Part shown: piece after piece, positions 23,586 to 31,578 of the stretch
Position numbering within the stretch: position 1 is the first letter of the stretch
How the letters are laid out: the number at the start of each line of letters is the position of its first letter
DNA from: Minisyncoccota bacterium
GTDB taxonomy: Bacteria; Patescibacteriota; Minisyncoccia; Phycocordibacterales; UBA2100
Assembly: GCA_018060545.1 (NCBI GenBank)
Contig: JAGOVW010000006.1
Span: forward strand, 1-45,772
DNA length: 45,772 bases
Direction of reading: 5' to 3'
Made by a program: the position numbers and the translations under genes
The notes under the pieces: model-generated
What the model saw: the letters and a program-made list of their open reading frames with translations, nothing else
What the model was told of the DNA's origin: nothing
Database searches by the model: none

Positions 23586-25304
23586 TCATTCAGTGGCTAC
23601 GGGAACATTCCCCATGGTCAGCATTTCCGCTAAAAGATTCTCCGCTTCCAAGTAATCAGGCTTTAAGGCAAGGGCAAGTTCAGCAAACTTTCTGGCGTCT
23701 ATAATGTTGTCGTTGAGAAGATGCCCCAGTGCCAGCCAGTACGGCATCCGAGGGTCAACAGGATTTCGGGAGCGCTCATGCTGCATAGTCCTCATCAGGC
23801 TTGCTATTTGAGACGCGTCCTGCTCACCTGTCTGTATCAGAAAAAACCGGTGATTAATCTCAGTGAAGGCTGTGGACAGAAGACCATCGCGAGTTCGCAA
23901 TATCCCTGCATAACGAATGGCTGAAAGAGACCCTTCACGCAGAGCCGCTATTTCATCTGGAGTCAATGTACTTTGTGCGAGTGCACGTGCACGGATATCG
24001 GCAATAAACTGTAAGCGCAAACGCACGGAAACCATTAATGCCGGCTGTTGCACTTGATGAAGTTCCAGGAAGGACCCACTCTCCGCAAGAGAAACGTGGG
24101 TGGCATTAAAAAGACTCTGGACTGCTCGTTCGTTGTTCCGCGCCACCAGCAAGAGTACGCCCAGCACGATGAGGCCACCGGCAGCAATGCTCGCCATGAG
24201 TTTGGTGAGGCTCGAAATACCTCCACGTGCACGGAGAGCATCCAGCGCCCCCCACTGCGCGCCGATGAAAAAATAGAGTAGTACGACCGCCATGGTGGGT
24301 GGCGTACTCGTATTGAGTATCACGCTCCCGTATATGAGCGTTACCAGGAGCACCTGTGCGCGTTGGGTACTTATGTGCCGCAACGCATACACAAACAACA
24401 TCACGAATGCTGCCGCACATACGCTTATGAAAATTGAACCGTACTCGATCAGGCTAGTGAGAACAAAGCTGTAGCCGCTGTGTGGCTCTTGGTCCCATAA
24501 GGGAGTCCGGTTAATAGCGAGCGGTCGGAATGCATACCACGCCTGCACAAACTCACCTGGACCTATACCAAAAAGAGCCGCTTGCGGGCCTGACGCCATC
24601 ACCGATGACGCAATCAAGTAGGTAAGTTTCTGGGAAGGCACGACTTCACCTTGCGTGAGTACGGGGACCGTTGAGGGCGCAATACTTCCAGGCATCCAGA
24701 ACAGTACAAGAATCGGGAGCGAGACAAGAAGCACTACGCCGTGCACAACCGTATGACGACTTCTCGCGGGCATGCGCAAAAAAAAGAACAGTGAATCTAT
24801 GGACGTGATAGTTAGGAGCATGCCGAGGACTTGTACCAACGAAGGCTGTACGGAGGATGCGTTGCCAGAGAAAAAAACAAAGGCGTACAGTGTGGCGGCA
24901 GCAATTGACCCCCCAGCCAAAAAAAGAGACAGGGCTGTGATCTTGCCCTGAATCCCGTACATCCTTCCTGCCCAGAGGCTCATGAGTATGGCAACGCACC
25001 CTGCAAGGGTCGTGGGTTCAATATCGAGTCCAACAAGTCCAAAAACGGCTGTACTTGGGGTCATGGTCATCATGGCCAGGAGTGCTATGTATGCCCCCAG
25101 TCCCCACACAACCCAGTCATCAAGCCGATAGACAGTAGGTTGACGGGCAAAAAAAGTTACGCCGACAATCACACCACTAATCAGCGCAGCACACATACCC
25201 AGAGTCAAGAGCCCTGCGCTTACCCCAAATACAACCAGGAAAACAGCTAGAATTCCTGCGAAAAATGACGCGAGATTGGTACGCATATGAATGAAGACAC
25301 CCAT
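23586..25304 (-). CDS. O-antigen ligase/Wzy-like membrane protein with C-terminal helical repeat
   Basis: A 572-aa polytopic membrane protein with roughly ten or more transmembrane helices (about 8-430). The loop ALFGIGPGEFVQAWYAFRP, then PHSGYSFVLTSLIEYGSIF, is the pattern seen in O-antigen ligases and polymerases (G-x-G-x3-F and later H-S/N). The last 80 residues (PRMPYWLALGHLLNDNIIDARKFAELALALKPDYLEAENLLAEML) look like a TPR. It probably acts in surface glycan attachment or protein glycosylation. The start at 25304 (MGVFIHMRTNLASFF) is supported by a minus-strand TATACT ending 7 nt upstream, although the frame is open for another 300 nt. Confidence 0.82.
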   Translation of the reverse strand: MGVFIHMRTNLASFFAGILAVFLVVFGVSAGLLTLGMCAALISGVIVGVTFFARQPTVYRLDDWVVWGLGAYIALLAMMTMTPSTAVFGLVGLDIEPTTLAGCVAILMSLWAGRMYGIQGKITALSLFLAGGSIAAATLYAFVFFSGNASSVQPSLVQVLGMLLTITSIDSLFFFLRMPARSRHTVVHGVVLLVSLPILVLFWMPGSIAPSTVPVLTQGEVVPSQKLTYLIASSVMASGPQAALFGIGPGEFVQAWYAFRPLAINRTPLWDQEPHSGYSFVLTSLIEYGSIFISVCAAAFVMLFVYALRHISTQRAQVLLVTLIYGSVILNTSTPPTMAVVLLYFFIGAQWGALDALRARGGISSLTKLMASIAAGGLIVLGVLLLVARNNERAVQSLFNATHVSLAESGSFLELHQVQQPALMVSVRLRLQFIADIRARALAQSTLTPDEIAALREGSLSAIRYAGILRTRDGLLSTAFTEINHRFFLIQTGEQDASQIASLMRTMQHERSRNPVDPRMPYWLALGHLLNDNIIDARKFAELALALKPDYLEAENLLAEMLTMGNVPVATE

Positions 25305-25311
25305 ATGCAGT

Positions 25312-25321
25312 AGTATATAAT
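25312..25321. promoter_or_regulatory. Overlapping divergent -10 elements
   Basis: AGTATATAAT contains a minus-strand TATACT (25312-25317) and a plus-strand TATAAT (25316-25321), sharing two bases. Each ends 7 nt before a start codon (ATG 25304 minus, ATG 25329 plus). Both transcripts should be leaderless, and initiation in one direction should exclude the other. Confidence 0.7.
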
Positions 25322-25328
25322 CTTTACT

Positions 25329-25712
25329 ATGCATGCGCTTTCTGCACTTGTTGTTGGCGTAATACTCGGAACGGTTGCTGCCACAGCACCACTGCCGTGG
25401 AACACGAACGTTCGCACCACGGCGAAATCTCACCTCCGAGGCACGGCAACAAAAGTCGACACGGATGCTCGTACTATTACTATGCTTTTGGATTCGTATG
25501 ATATGGGGGGTACGATCAACTTTACCTACGCAGAAGACACACTCTGGTTCGAACTTTCTTTCGACACGGTAGATGGTGTTATTGTGAAGGAAAGACTCCA
25601 ACCTACAACCCTAGCAGCGGTAATTCCTGGAGCGCGCATCTCACTCGCTGAAGCAAACGCATCAGCAGAACACATTATTGCCCCTTCCGTTATTATCACT
25701 AGACCGTTATGA
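25329..25712 (+). CDS. Small exported protein with OB-like beta domain
   Basis: A 127-aa protein with an N-terminal hydrophobic segment (ALSALVVGVILGTVAATA) and a beta-rich domain beginning HLRGTATKVDTDARTITMLLDS, similar in pattern to small OB-like (DUF5666-type) exported domains. First gene of a plus-strand operon of four genes; it overlaps the next gene by 4 nt (ATGA). Its ATG is 7 nt after the TATAAT box. Function unknown. Confidence 0.75.
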   Translation: MHALSALVVGVILGTVAATAPLPWNTNVRTTAKSHLRGTATKVDTDARTITMLLDSYDMGGTINFTYAEDTLWFELSFDTVDGVIVKERLQPTTLAAVIPGARISLAEANASAEHIIAPSVIITRPL

Positions 25713-26158
25713 GGATGGCGCTCGTTCAGTGGGTCATCATTGCCCTTCTCGCAGCGACCACCATCGCTGCCGTAATAGACGCAGGACGTGCCCGCACCAC
25801 ACAAGAGGCGGAGCGCGTTCGTCGCATCACGGACGAAGCGCTCTCTATAATTCCTTTCTCATCTTCGGTTGTCGTTCAAGACGTCAACCCCTCAACTCGT
25901 CAGATGGTTCTGACGTTCTTTAATTCACGTCTGGGCATAGAAGCCCATTTTGTGGCAACCGCCCCACCAAAAGCCGTCTTTGCGTCATACCAACCCACCA
26001 TAACCAATGGCATAATCACCGGCTTCAGCAAAAGAAAGGAGCTTACTATGGACCAGATTCCTGTTGGCGCATCTGGCACCGGTACGCTCTATGTAGATCG
26101 GAATGGCTTACTACAGATTCAAAGCATAGTCTTTGGAACTGGTGCGTGGGATCGCTAA
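25709..26158 (+). CDS. Small exported beta-rich protein
   Basis: A 149-aa protein with an N-terminal anchor (LVQWVIIALLAATTIAAVIDAG) and a beta-rich domain (SSSVVVQDVNPSTRQMVLTF, IPVGASGTGTLYVDRNG). Its layout parallels that of the preceding gene, and the two may be distant paralogs working as a pair. It begins with an ATGA overlap and its own end overlaps the start of the next frame. Family not recognised. Confidence 0.72.
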   Translation: MRMALVQWVIIALLAATTIAAVIDAGRARTTQEAERVRRITDEALSIIPFSSSVVVQDVNPSTRQMVLTFFNSRLGIEAHFVATAPPKAVFASYQPTITNGIITGFSKRKELTMDQIPVGASGTGTLYVDRNGLLQIQSIVFGTGAWDR

Positions 26159-26930
26159 GAAACATGCGGCCACGCAACTATTGCATGCTCATCCAACCTG
26201 CCTCCATAATGAGCACATGCTGCACGCAACTTTGCTCGCACTCAATGCTCTAGAGAGACAATTGGCATCCGCCATGTACCACCAGGCAGACCACCACACC
26301 CCAACGCGCCACGAAAGCACTGACACATTCATGCTCATGCCACACCGACGAGGCGCGCCCTTACCCAGCCTTAGAAAAACGATTGTTGAGACACGGGCGA
26401 GCGCCACCGTGGTAATACTCCCACTCTTCTTGCAACTTGACCCGATGATTTTTTGGACACATCGTGAACATCACATCCCACACGCCGCGGCTGCACCCCA
26501 CCAGCCACTCGTTGCTGTTGAGCTTATCCGCCAGCTGAAGCCACAACTTGTTATTGGTACCCCACATACCGCACGTCGAGTTGAAACGGCTCTCGCCGAA
26601 GCAAATGTAGATGCACCATTCTCATGGCACCTCATTTGTGACCCACGTCATTTTGAGTTGCTCGCCACATCACGTCTGGTGTACTACGATTTACACACGA
26701 TACCTGGTCGCTCAGTGGCACACCAATGCAGCCACTTGGCTTTGAAAAAACAAAGCCAGTTCCATCTGTCTTGCGAGCACACATGGAGAGAAAACTCTGG
26801 CGTATTGTATGCCACTGACATTGACCAGACACTCCCCGCGCCGCTTACAGATTTTGCCGCCTTAACAGGGCACATTACACATGAGCCGTGTCCATGCGGA
26901 GACGGACGCACCTGTACATTACAATCATGA
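26142..26930 (+). CDS. Hypothetical His-rich protein, possible degenerate PaaK-like partner
   Basis: About 262 aa. The start is uncertain: GTG at 26142 or TTG at 26133, both overlapping the previous gene. It is unusually rich in His (LLHAHPTCLHNEHMLH, YHQADHHTPTRHE). LVAVELIRQLKPQLVIGTPHTARRVETAL resembles a segment of PaaK-like adenylating enzymes, and its end HEPCPCGDGRTC resembles the CPCG region of the same family, so it may be a shortened or diverged relative of its downstream neighbour. The family ATP-binding motifs are not visible, so catalysis is doubtful. It ends with an ATGA overlap with the next gene. Confidence 0.6.
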   Translation: MRGIAKKHAATQLLHAHPTCLHNEHMLHATLLALNALERQLASAMYHQADHHTPTRHESTDTFMLMPHRRGAPLPSLRKTIVETRASATVVILPLFLQLDPMIFWTHREHHIPHAAAAPHQPLVAVELIRQLKPQLVIGTPHTARRVETALAEANVDAPFSWHLICDPRHFELLATSRLVYYDLHTIPGRSVAHQCSHLALKKQSQFHLSCEHTWRENSGVLYATDIDQTLPAPLTDFAALTGHITHEPCPCGDGRTCTLQS

Positions 26931-28168
26931 CCCCTTCTGAACTCAATGCACTACGTAATGCGTTCGCCACTGCGTACAAAAATCCACACTCTTCTTTTTA
27001 CCGAGATTGGTACACCGCAAGCGAACACGTCTCGGACGTAGCGTTTCCGAACGATCACGCGGCGTGGTGCACGTTGCCATTTCTCACGAAAGAACATCTC
27101 GTGAGCACGCCTTTTTTCAAACGACTCTTCGTTCCGTGGCACGACGCACATTCAGTCCGCGTCTCGTCAGGAACGAGTGGGCGCGGCATCGTACTTATCC
27201 CACGCAACTTCCACATAGACCGTTCCTACTTCAAAGAAAAGTTTACTAAGATGCTTTGCTTCTACGTGCCGCATTTTGGGATGGATGAGGCATGCGAACC
27301 ACTCGGGCTCGGCCACCTAGGAGCCATTCCCGATAATCTCCCGGCAACCGCGCGTATGGCCACACTGTTTAGCATTGATGCGTTTGCTGGCGCCTGTAGC
27401 CCAATACTTACTTTTTTGCCACATCTGAGTGCGACCTACGACACAGCTCGTATCCGCTACATACACCTCTGGGGCGAACGTCCTTCATCGGTGCAATTCC
27501 AAGAACTAAAACAATTCTGCCCGAAGGCAGAAATTTCCTGGGAATATTCAAACATTGAGTCAGGTGGCCAAAGCGGCCGATCATGCCCCGAGCTTGAGAC
27601 ACTCGAGGACGATCGGGTACATCCACTGTCGGACCGATACTATTGGGAAATTATCAACCCAGAAACAGGCGCCGTAATCGATGGTGAAAACAGCGAGGGT
27701 GAAATTGTGCTCACCACCCTCTGGGATGGGAATGCGATTCCGGCGATTCGCTATCGTACGGGCGATTTGGCAAAACGTGTTCAGAAAACATGCCTATGCA
27801 AAACAACTGAGGTGTTTCAAATACTGGGGCGCGTACAATACGACCGTGCCGTTATTCCTGGAGGTGAATTGAAAAGCGAAGAGCTGGAACGGGTGTTGGC
27901 GCCTTTCGCGGGGCGTATCGCCAGTGACTTCGAACTGCATATTTACCACACCCCACATCAGCTACCTCAACTCGTTTTACAAGTGACCCGTCGCGTGGCT
28001 ATTCCTTACGAAGAACTGAGCACGCACGTATCACAGAACGTGCGCATCGCCACTGCACGAACAATAGAAACGAGTGTACATGAGGGACTTATCCAGCCGC
28101 TGGTGTGCAAAGAAAAGCCACCATCCAGCCAGAAGGTGCGCCGCATCATCCGGCATATCACCCCATAG
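26927..28168 (+). CDS. Phenylacetate-CoA ligase (PaaK)-like adenylating enzyme
   Basis: A 413-aa member of the acyl-adenylating superfamily, which activates a carboxylic acid as acyl-AMP. SVRVSSGTSGRGIV is the P-loop-like ATP motif, IRYRTGDLAKRV the adenylate-contacting motif, and QILGRVQYDRAVIPGGEL the hinge before the small C-terminal domain. The SWEYSNIESGG segment matches the substrate-side region of PaaK relatives. TCLCKTTE corresponds to the Cys pair common before the hinge. The substrate is unknown. It is the last gene of the 25329 operon, linked to the previous gene by ATGA. Confidence 0.85.
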   Translation: MTPSELNALRNAFATAYKNPHSSFYRDWYTASEHVSDVAFPNDHAAWCTLPFLTKEHLVSTPFFKRLFVPWHDAHSVRVSSGTSGRGIVLIPRNFHIDRSYFKEKFTKMLCFYVPHFGMDEACEPLGLGHLGAIPDNLPATARMATLFSIDAFAGACSPILTFLPHLSATYDTARIRYIHLWGERPSSVQFQELKQFCPKAEISWEYSNIESGGQSGRSCPELETLEDDRVHPLSDRYYWEIINPETGAVIDGENSEGEIVLTTLWDGNAIPAIRYRTGDLAKRVQKTCLCKTTEVFQILGRVQYDRAVIPGGELKSEELERVLAPFAGRIASDFELHIYHTPHQLPQLVLQVTRRVAIPYEELSTHVSQNVRIATARTIETSVHEGLIQPLVCKEKPPSSQKVRRIIRHITP

Positions 28169-28241
28169 CAACGGCGAGCAGACATACCGTCTCACGACAT
28201 ACACAGATAGAGTATGTTTGTTAACAGGTAACCTCTGTAGA

Positions 28242-29468
28242 TTACTCTTCTACAATTGCGGACACTGAGAGCAAACACGCAGGTTCTAAATCGGCATTAA
28301 ACAAGGAACAATAATTCCATCTGTCTTGCGTTTCTGTTTTAGAATAATTTACTGAGCTTAGTGCGAGAATCTTTGTGCACAGCGGCGCGTCATATCCTGC
28401 GTCGCGACACAGCTGTATGGCATACTTCACGCTCTGAGGCGTGACCCCGCCATTACTAATGCGCTCGAGGGCATCCGCGGCAAAACACATCGCACGCATG
28501 TCAGGTTCAACCAGATGACAAACCCGAATGTACTCTTCGCGGTCATACCTCAACTTCCATGCGACACCGACGAAGACTTTCCCATAGCAGTCACTGCGGG
28601 CCCTGTCCGGCTCCTGGTTTGCACAAAGCTTGTCGATACCGTCAGTATCTCGAATATCCTCCCAAAAGAGGGTCCAGCTCGCACGGTGGCACGCATTCCT
28701 ATGCGCCGGCGTTTTGAGGCTACGACAAAATGACGTAGCGTCTTCTTTGGAGATGCTCGCTTTGTCCACGCCACCCAGATCAGGGGGCAAGAATATGGCG
28801 AAGCGAGGCATTGCGACACCATTCAAGCACTGGGTGTACGCTGAATCAGCTTTCTGTATGACGGTTCGCTCGCACAAAGCCATCCCTTTCTCAACATCTC
28901 CTTGTTCTATGTAGTAAAACGCGTGACCCAATCCATGGTAGCAGACTCGCCTTCCCACAAGCGATCGCACCTCCCCCGTAGCTGGGTCACGTTCACACAT
29001 CAATCGTAAACGTGGAATCAGCTGATCGACATCATACACACCATCTTCCTCCAAACGGAATTTTCCTTCGATAACACCGTGTACATAGCCGAAAGCGCAC
29101 AGTCCATCAAATGGTTGATGGCCGATAAAATCTATCCAATTATCTGGATCCGTTGCTACTTCCCATTCACCGATACGATGCGCCAGAATATGGCAGTCGG
29201 AAAGGGCATGGTCAACACGTTGTATCCTTCGGACCATTTCAAAGACGTGCTCTGCCGAAAATGTTCCAAGCAGTTTTGGTATCTGTGCTTCATAACACTC
29301 CCCCCGCAGCTCTGATGCACCGTAGGCGCACGAGATCATCGTCTGTATAGTCCCGGGACTTTGCAATACGCGAGCTAGTGATCGGTGATATCCGCTGAGC
29401 ACACAGAGAGCACCGACGCACACCACGAGAGCAACGAGACTTACGGTAGTGCGTCGAACAGACAACAT
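28242..29468 (-). CDS. Cys/His-rich membrane-anchored family protein (member 1)
   Basis: 408 aa; family not recognised. N-terminal anchor (VSLVALVVCVGALCVLSGY), the rest probably outside. Conserved blocks: DCHILAHRIG (His93, His97), CAFGYVHGV (Cys124, His130), CYHGLGHAFYY (Cys176, His178, His182), CLNGVAM, then repeated helix-turn units with spaced Cys pairs (FCRSLKTPAHRNAC, VCHLVEPDMRAMC). The order of His blocks suggests a metal or haem site, and the Cys pairs suggest disulfide-stapled helices; both are inference. Closest to the members at 43095 and 44307. The ATG at 29468 lies 7 nt after a minus-strand TAGGAT (29476-29481); an in-frame GTG further upstream is less likely. Confidence 0.85.
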   Translation of the reverse strand: MLSVRRTTVSLVALVVCVGALCVLSGYHRSLARVLQSPGTIQTMISCAYGASELRGECYEAQIPKLLGTFSAEHVFEMVRRIQRVDHALSDCHILAHRIGEWEVATDPDNWIDFIGHQPFDGLCAFGYVHGVIEGKFRLEEDGVYDVDQLIPRLRLMCERDPATGEVRSLVGRRVCYHGLGHAFYYIEQGDVEKGMALCERTVIQKADSAYTQCLNGVAMPRFAIFLPPDLGGVDKASISKEDATSFCRSLKTPAHRNACHRASWTLFWEDIRDTDGIDKLCANQEPDRARSDCYGKVFVGVAWKLRYDREEYIRVCHLVEPDMRAMCFAADALERISNGGVTPQSVKYAIQLCRDAGYDAPLCTKILALSSVNYSKTETQDRWNYCSLFNADLEPACLLSVSAIVEE

Positions 29469-29510
29469 AGCGTCTATCCTACAATAGCTATACACCTTTG
29501 CACCACATGC

Positions 29511-30569
29511 TTATTGAGCCGCCGCTGGCAAGGGCAGTTCGATGCTCTTTTGTACAACGGTAGTCGCATATGCAACGCAGTAATCGCGGGCAGCCCCAAC
29601 GTACTCACCGCACAGCGGTAAGCCAAGCGGAGCACGTTTTTCCAACAGAATATGGTACGCAGCGTCGCTTATACACAGCAGGTGGTCGGGTATCGGGATT
29701 GAGATCTGGCGACACAGTGTTAGCACACCGTCGAGCTCATACTCTGCCATGGGTGCCACCATGTGCCCCATGCCATGGAAACACGCAACGCGGTCAATGT
29801 CGGCATTAATAGCAGCGCAGCGAGCGTACATGCCAGCAAGTATTTTTTCTTCGCTTTGTTCCCCCGTGTGTTTGTCAATTTGGTGCCACCACAGCGGGAG
29901 TGTGTAGAAGCATGCCCAGCGAGCCGTTCCTTTGTCTTCAACGCACCGATCATAAGGCTGATCCGCATTGATTGGTTTTGGCACAGCACTCGAGTAGCGG
30001 ACATTCTGAAGAAAGTACTCCATGAATACCCCGGTGTAACACCCATTCAATTTGTCTTCAGCACGGTGTGCGTCGCAGTATGCAAGCGCTTCCAGCATAT
30101 CTGGGGGCTCATACCCATAGTAATCAACAAGGCCGTGCCCTACCCCATGGTCGCAAAAATAAGAACCCCCTTTAAATGCGTTAGCGCAGTTTTTTTGTAG
30201 CTCAGGTATACTTGCCAGTCCAAATTCGGAAATGGTTTGCGCCATCACTTCGTGTGCACATCCTTGTGCGAATTCCTCGTTACAGTAGCTAATGGCCACT
30301 GCTCCCTCAGCATCATACAGTGCTCGCGCAAATGCATGGGCAGCGGTATGTGCTTCGTTCTCTGAAAGTGACGCTCCATACTCATGAAAAGCTTGGTTGG
30401 CAGCATCTGCTCCCACCAGAGTCAGCTGCAGACGCCAATATGCCGACGAACCAAAAGGGTATCTGTCCGCTTCGCCATTCATACGGCCAGCAAAAAAAAC
30501 AAGCATCGCCACACACAGGAGTAGCAGGGGCCATCGTGCGCGAGAGAGAGGGGTTACAACGGTATCCAT
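29511..30569 (-). CDS. Cys/His-rich membrane-anchored family protein (member 2)
   Basis: 352 aa from the ATG at 30569 (or 356 from 30581). N-terminal anchor (WPLLLLCVAMLVFFAG). The family blocks appear as HTAAHAF (His74, His78), QGCAHEVM (Cys104, His106), CDHGVGHGL (Cys139, His141, His145) and CYTGVFMEY. Uniquely, a second copy of the third block, CFHGMGHMV, occurs about 130 residues later. It overlaps the end of the upstream Tyr/Gln-repeat surface protein gene by 16 nt, so the two are probably translated together. Function unknown. Confidence 0.83.
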   Translation of the reverse strand: MDTVVTPLSRARWPLLLLCVAMLVFFAGRMNGEADRYPFGSSAYWRLQLTLVGADAANQAFHEYGASLSENEAHTAAHAFARALYDAEGAVAISYCNEEFAQGCAHEVMAQTISEFGLASIPELQKNCANAFKGGSYFCDHGVGHGLVDYYGYEPPDMLEALAYCDAHRAEDKLNGCYTGVFMEYFLQNVRYSSAVPKPINADQPYDRCVEDKGTARWACFYTLPLWWHQIDKHTGEQSEEKILAGMYARCAAINADIDRVACFHGMGHMVAPMAEYELDGVLTLCRQISIPIPDHLLCISDAAYHILLEKRAPLGLPLCGEYVGAARDYCVAYATTVVQKSIELPLPAAAQ

Positions 30570-31525
30570 TGTCTTGCCCATGACACCATGCGTTGAGCAC
30601 GATCTGCGCCAGCATAGAGGAACTCCCCGCGATCAACGAGTGCATCGGGGCCTTTGTCCACTTCAGGGATGATGGGGTTCGCCACAATGTAGGGATCGTG
30701 GCGAATACCGGTCACTTGCCATGACACACGGCTCCCAGGTGCGCCACCAGCAATGGTGAACGCGCCTTCGACAATCTCATCTTTAACATACAAATTCGGC
30801 ATAGGCGCCCCAATTGGCTTCATTTGGTAGCGAAAATCTTTGTTGAGCGCCATGAAGTACCCAGGCAAGCGTACTTGCGCCTCTCCATTTTTGTCGAGCG
30901 TCGCCACCCCGTCGTAGAGGTTTTTTGCATCTGGAGATTCCACGAATGAATGGTAGAGCAATTTGTTTTTTGGATCGAGTGGATGATCAATGACGAACGT
31001 ACCTGAACCTTTTGAGATGGCACCGTTCACGGTGAAGTTCCATACTTCGGTAGCGTCGCGTGTAAAGACAGTATTGTAACTACCTTGGTAGTACGCTTGT
31101 GAGTAGTAGGTGCTTTGTGAGTAATAGGTACTCTGATAGTACGCTTGATAGTACGGTTGCGAGTAGTACGTGGATTGCGAGTAGTACGTGCCTTGGTAGT
31201 AGGCCTGATAGTACGGTTGCGAGTAGTAGGTTCCTTGGTAGTAGGCTTGGTAGTAGGCCTGCGAGTAGTAGGTGCTTTGCGAATAGTACGTTCCCTGCCC
31301 ATACGAGCAGCCGCCAGAGGAACATCCTCCCGATCCGGAACCACATCCCGCAAGGTACTGTGGGTCACTAGCGTCTTGAAAAACTTTGTACAGTTCTACC
31401 TCGCGTGCTCGGACCGACGCCTCAACATCCACTAATCGAACGAAAAAAGCGGCGCTCAGAATAGCCCAAAACGCCAGGAAGCGTGCCACGGTGTAGCGAT
31501 ATGATTTCTTCGCAAGCGCGACCAT
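30554..31525 (-). CDS. Surface protein with Cys/Gly/Ser segment, Tyr/Gln repeats and shared C-terminal domain
   Basis: 323 aa. N-terminal hydrophobic segment (FLAFWAILSAAFFVRLV), a Gly/Ser/Cys stretch (residues 60-78, Cys61, Cys68, Cys73), about 70 residues of Tyr/Gln repeats built from TYYSQ, AYYQ and PYYQ units, then a C-terminal domain (about 165-290) with SKGSGTFVIDHPLDPKNK, LLYHSFVESPDAKNLYDG, ALNKDFRYQ and SRVSWQVTGIRHDPYIVANP. That domain recurs in the proteins at 37144 and 38409, and I recall it from other bacterial surface proteins. The Cys/Gly/Ser stretch resembles azole-peptide cores, and the gene is divergent from a YcaO/SagB operon. Likely surface-exposed; adhesive or fibrous role possible. 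Confidence 0.82.
   Translation of the reverse strand: MVALAKKSYRYTVARFLAFWAILSAAFFVRLVDVEASVRAREVELYKVFQDASDPQYLAGCGSGSGGCSSGGCSYGQGTYYSQSTYYSQAYYQAYYQGTYYSQPYYQAYYQGTYYSQSTYYSQPYYQAYYQSTYYSQSTYYSQAYYQGSYNTVFTRDATEVWNFTVNGAISKGSGTFVIDHPLDPKNKLLYHSFVESPDAKNLYDGVATLDKNGEAQVRLPGYFMALNKDFRYQMKPIGAPMPNLYVKDEIVEGAFTIAGGAPGSRVSWQVTGIRHDPYIVANPIIPEVDKGPDALVDRGEFLYAGADRAQRMVSWARQWIPL
31085..31291 (-). repeat. Tyr/Gln-coding tandem repeat
   Basis: Tandem units of 12 to 18 nt coding for TYYSQ, AYYQ and PYYQ arranged in a higher-order pattern. The repeats use varied Tyr and Gln codons and have drifted, so they are not freshly duplicated. They lie within the CDS at 30554-31525. Confidence 0.9.
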
Positions 31526-31566
31526 ACGGGATGAAATCCATCATACCATAGGGGTATTGCTGGTGG

Positions 31567-31572
31567 TATATT
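31567..31572 (+). promoter_or_regulatory. Extended -10 promoter of the member 3-YcaO-SagB-member 4 operon
   Basis: TGGTATATT, with the hexamer ending 6 nt before the ATG at 31579, implying a leaderless operon mRNA. A minus-strand TGGTATGAT in the same 53-nt gap could serve the divergent surface protein. Confidence 0.65.
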
Positions 31573-31578
31573 CACGAC

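Noticed and set aside
26142-26930. Frameshifted first half of the PaaK-like enzyme
   Set aside because: The downstream enzyme is complete with its own ATP motif, so this is a separate protein rather than a broken piece of it.
31085-31291. CRISPR-like array
   Set aside because: The repeats are short, degenerate, without regular spacers, and translate into an ordered Tyr/Gln repeat in frame with the surface protein.
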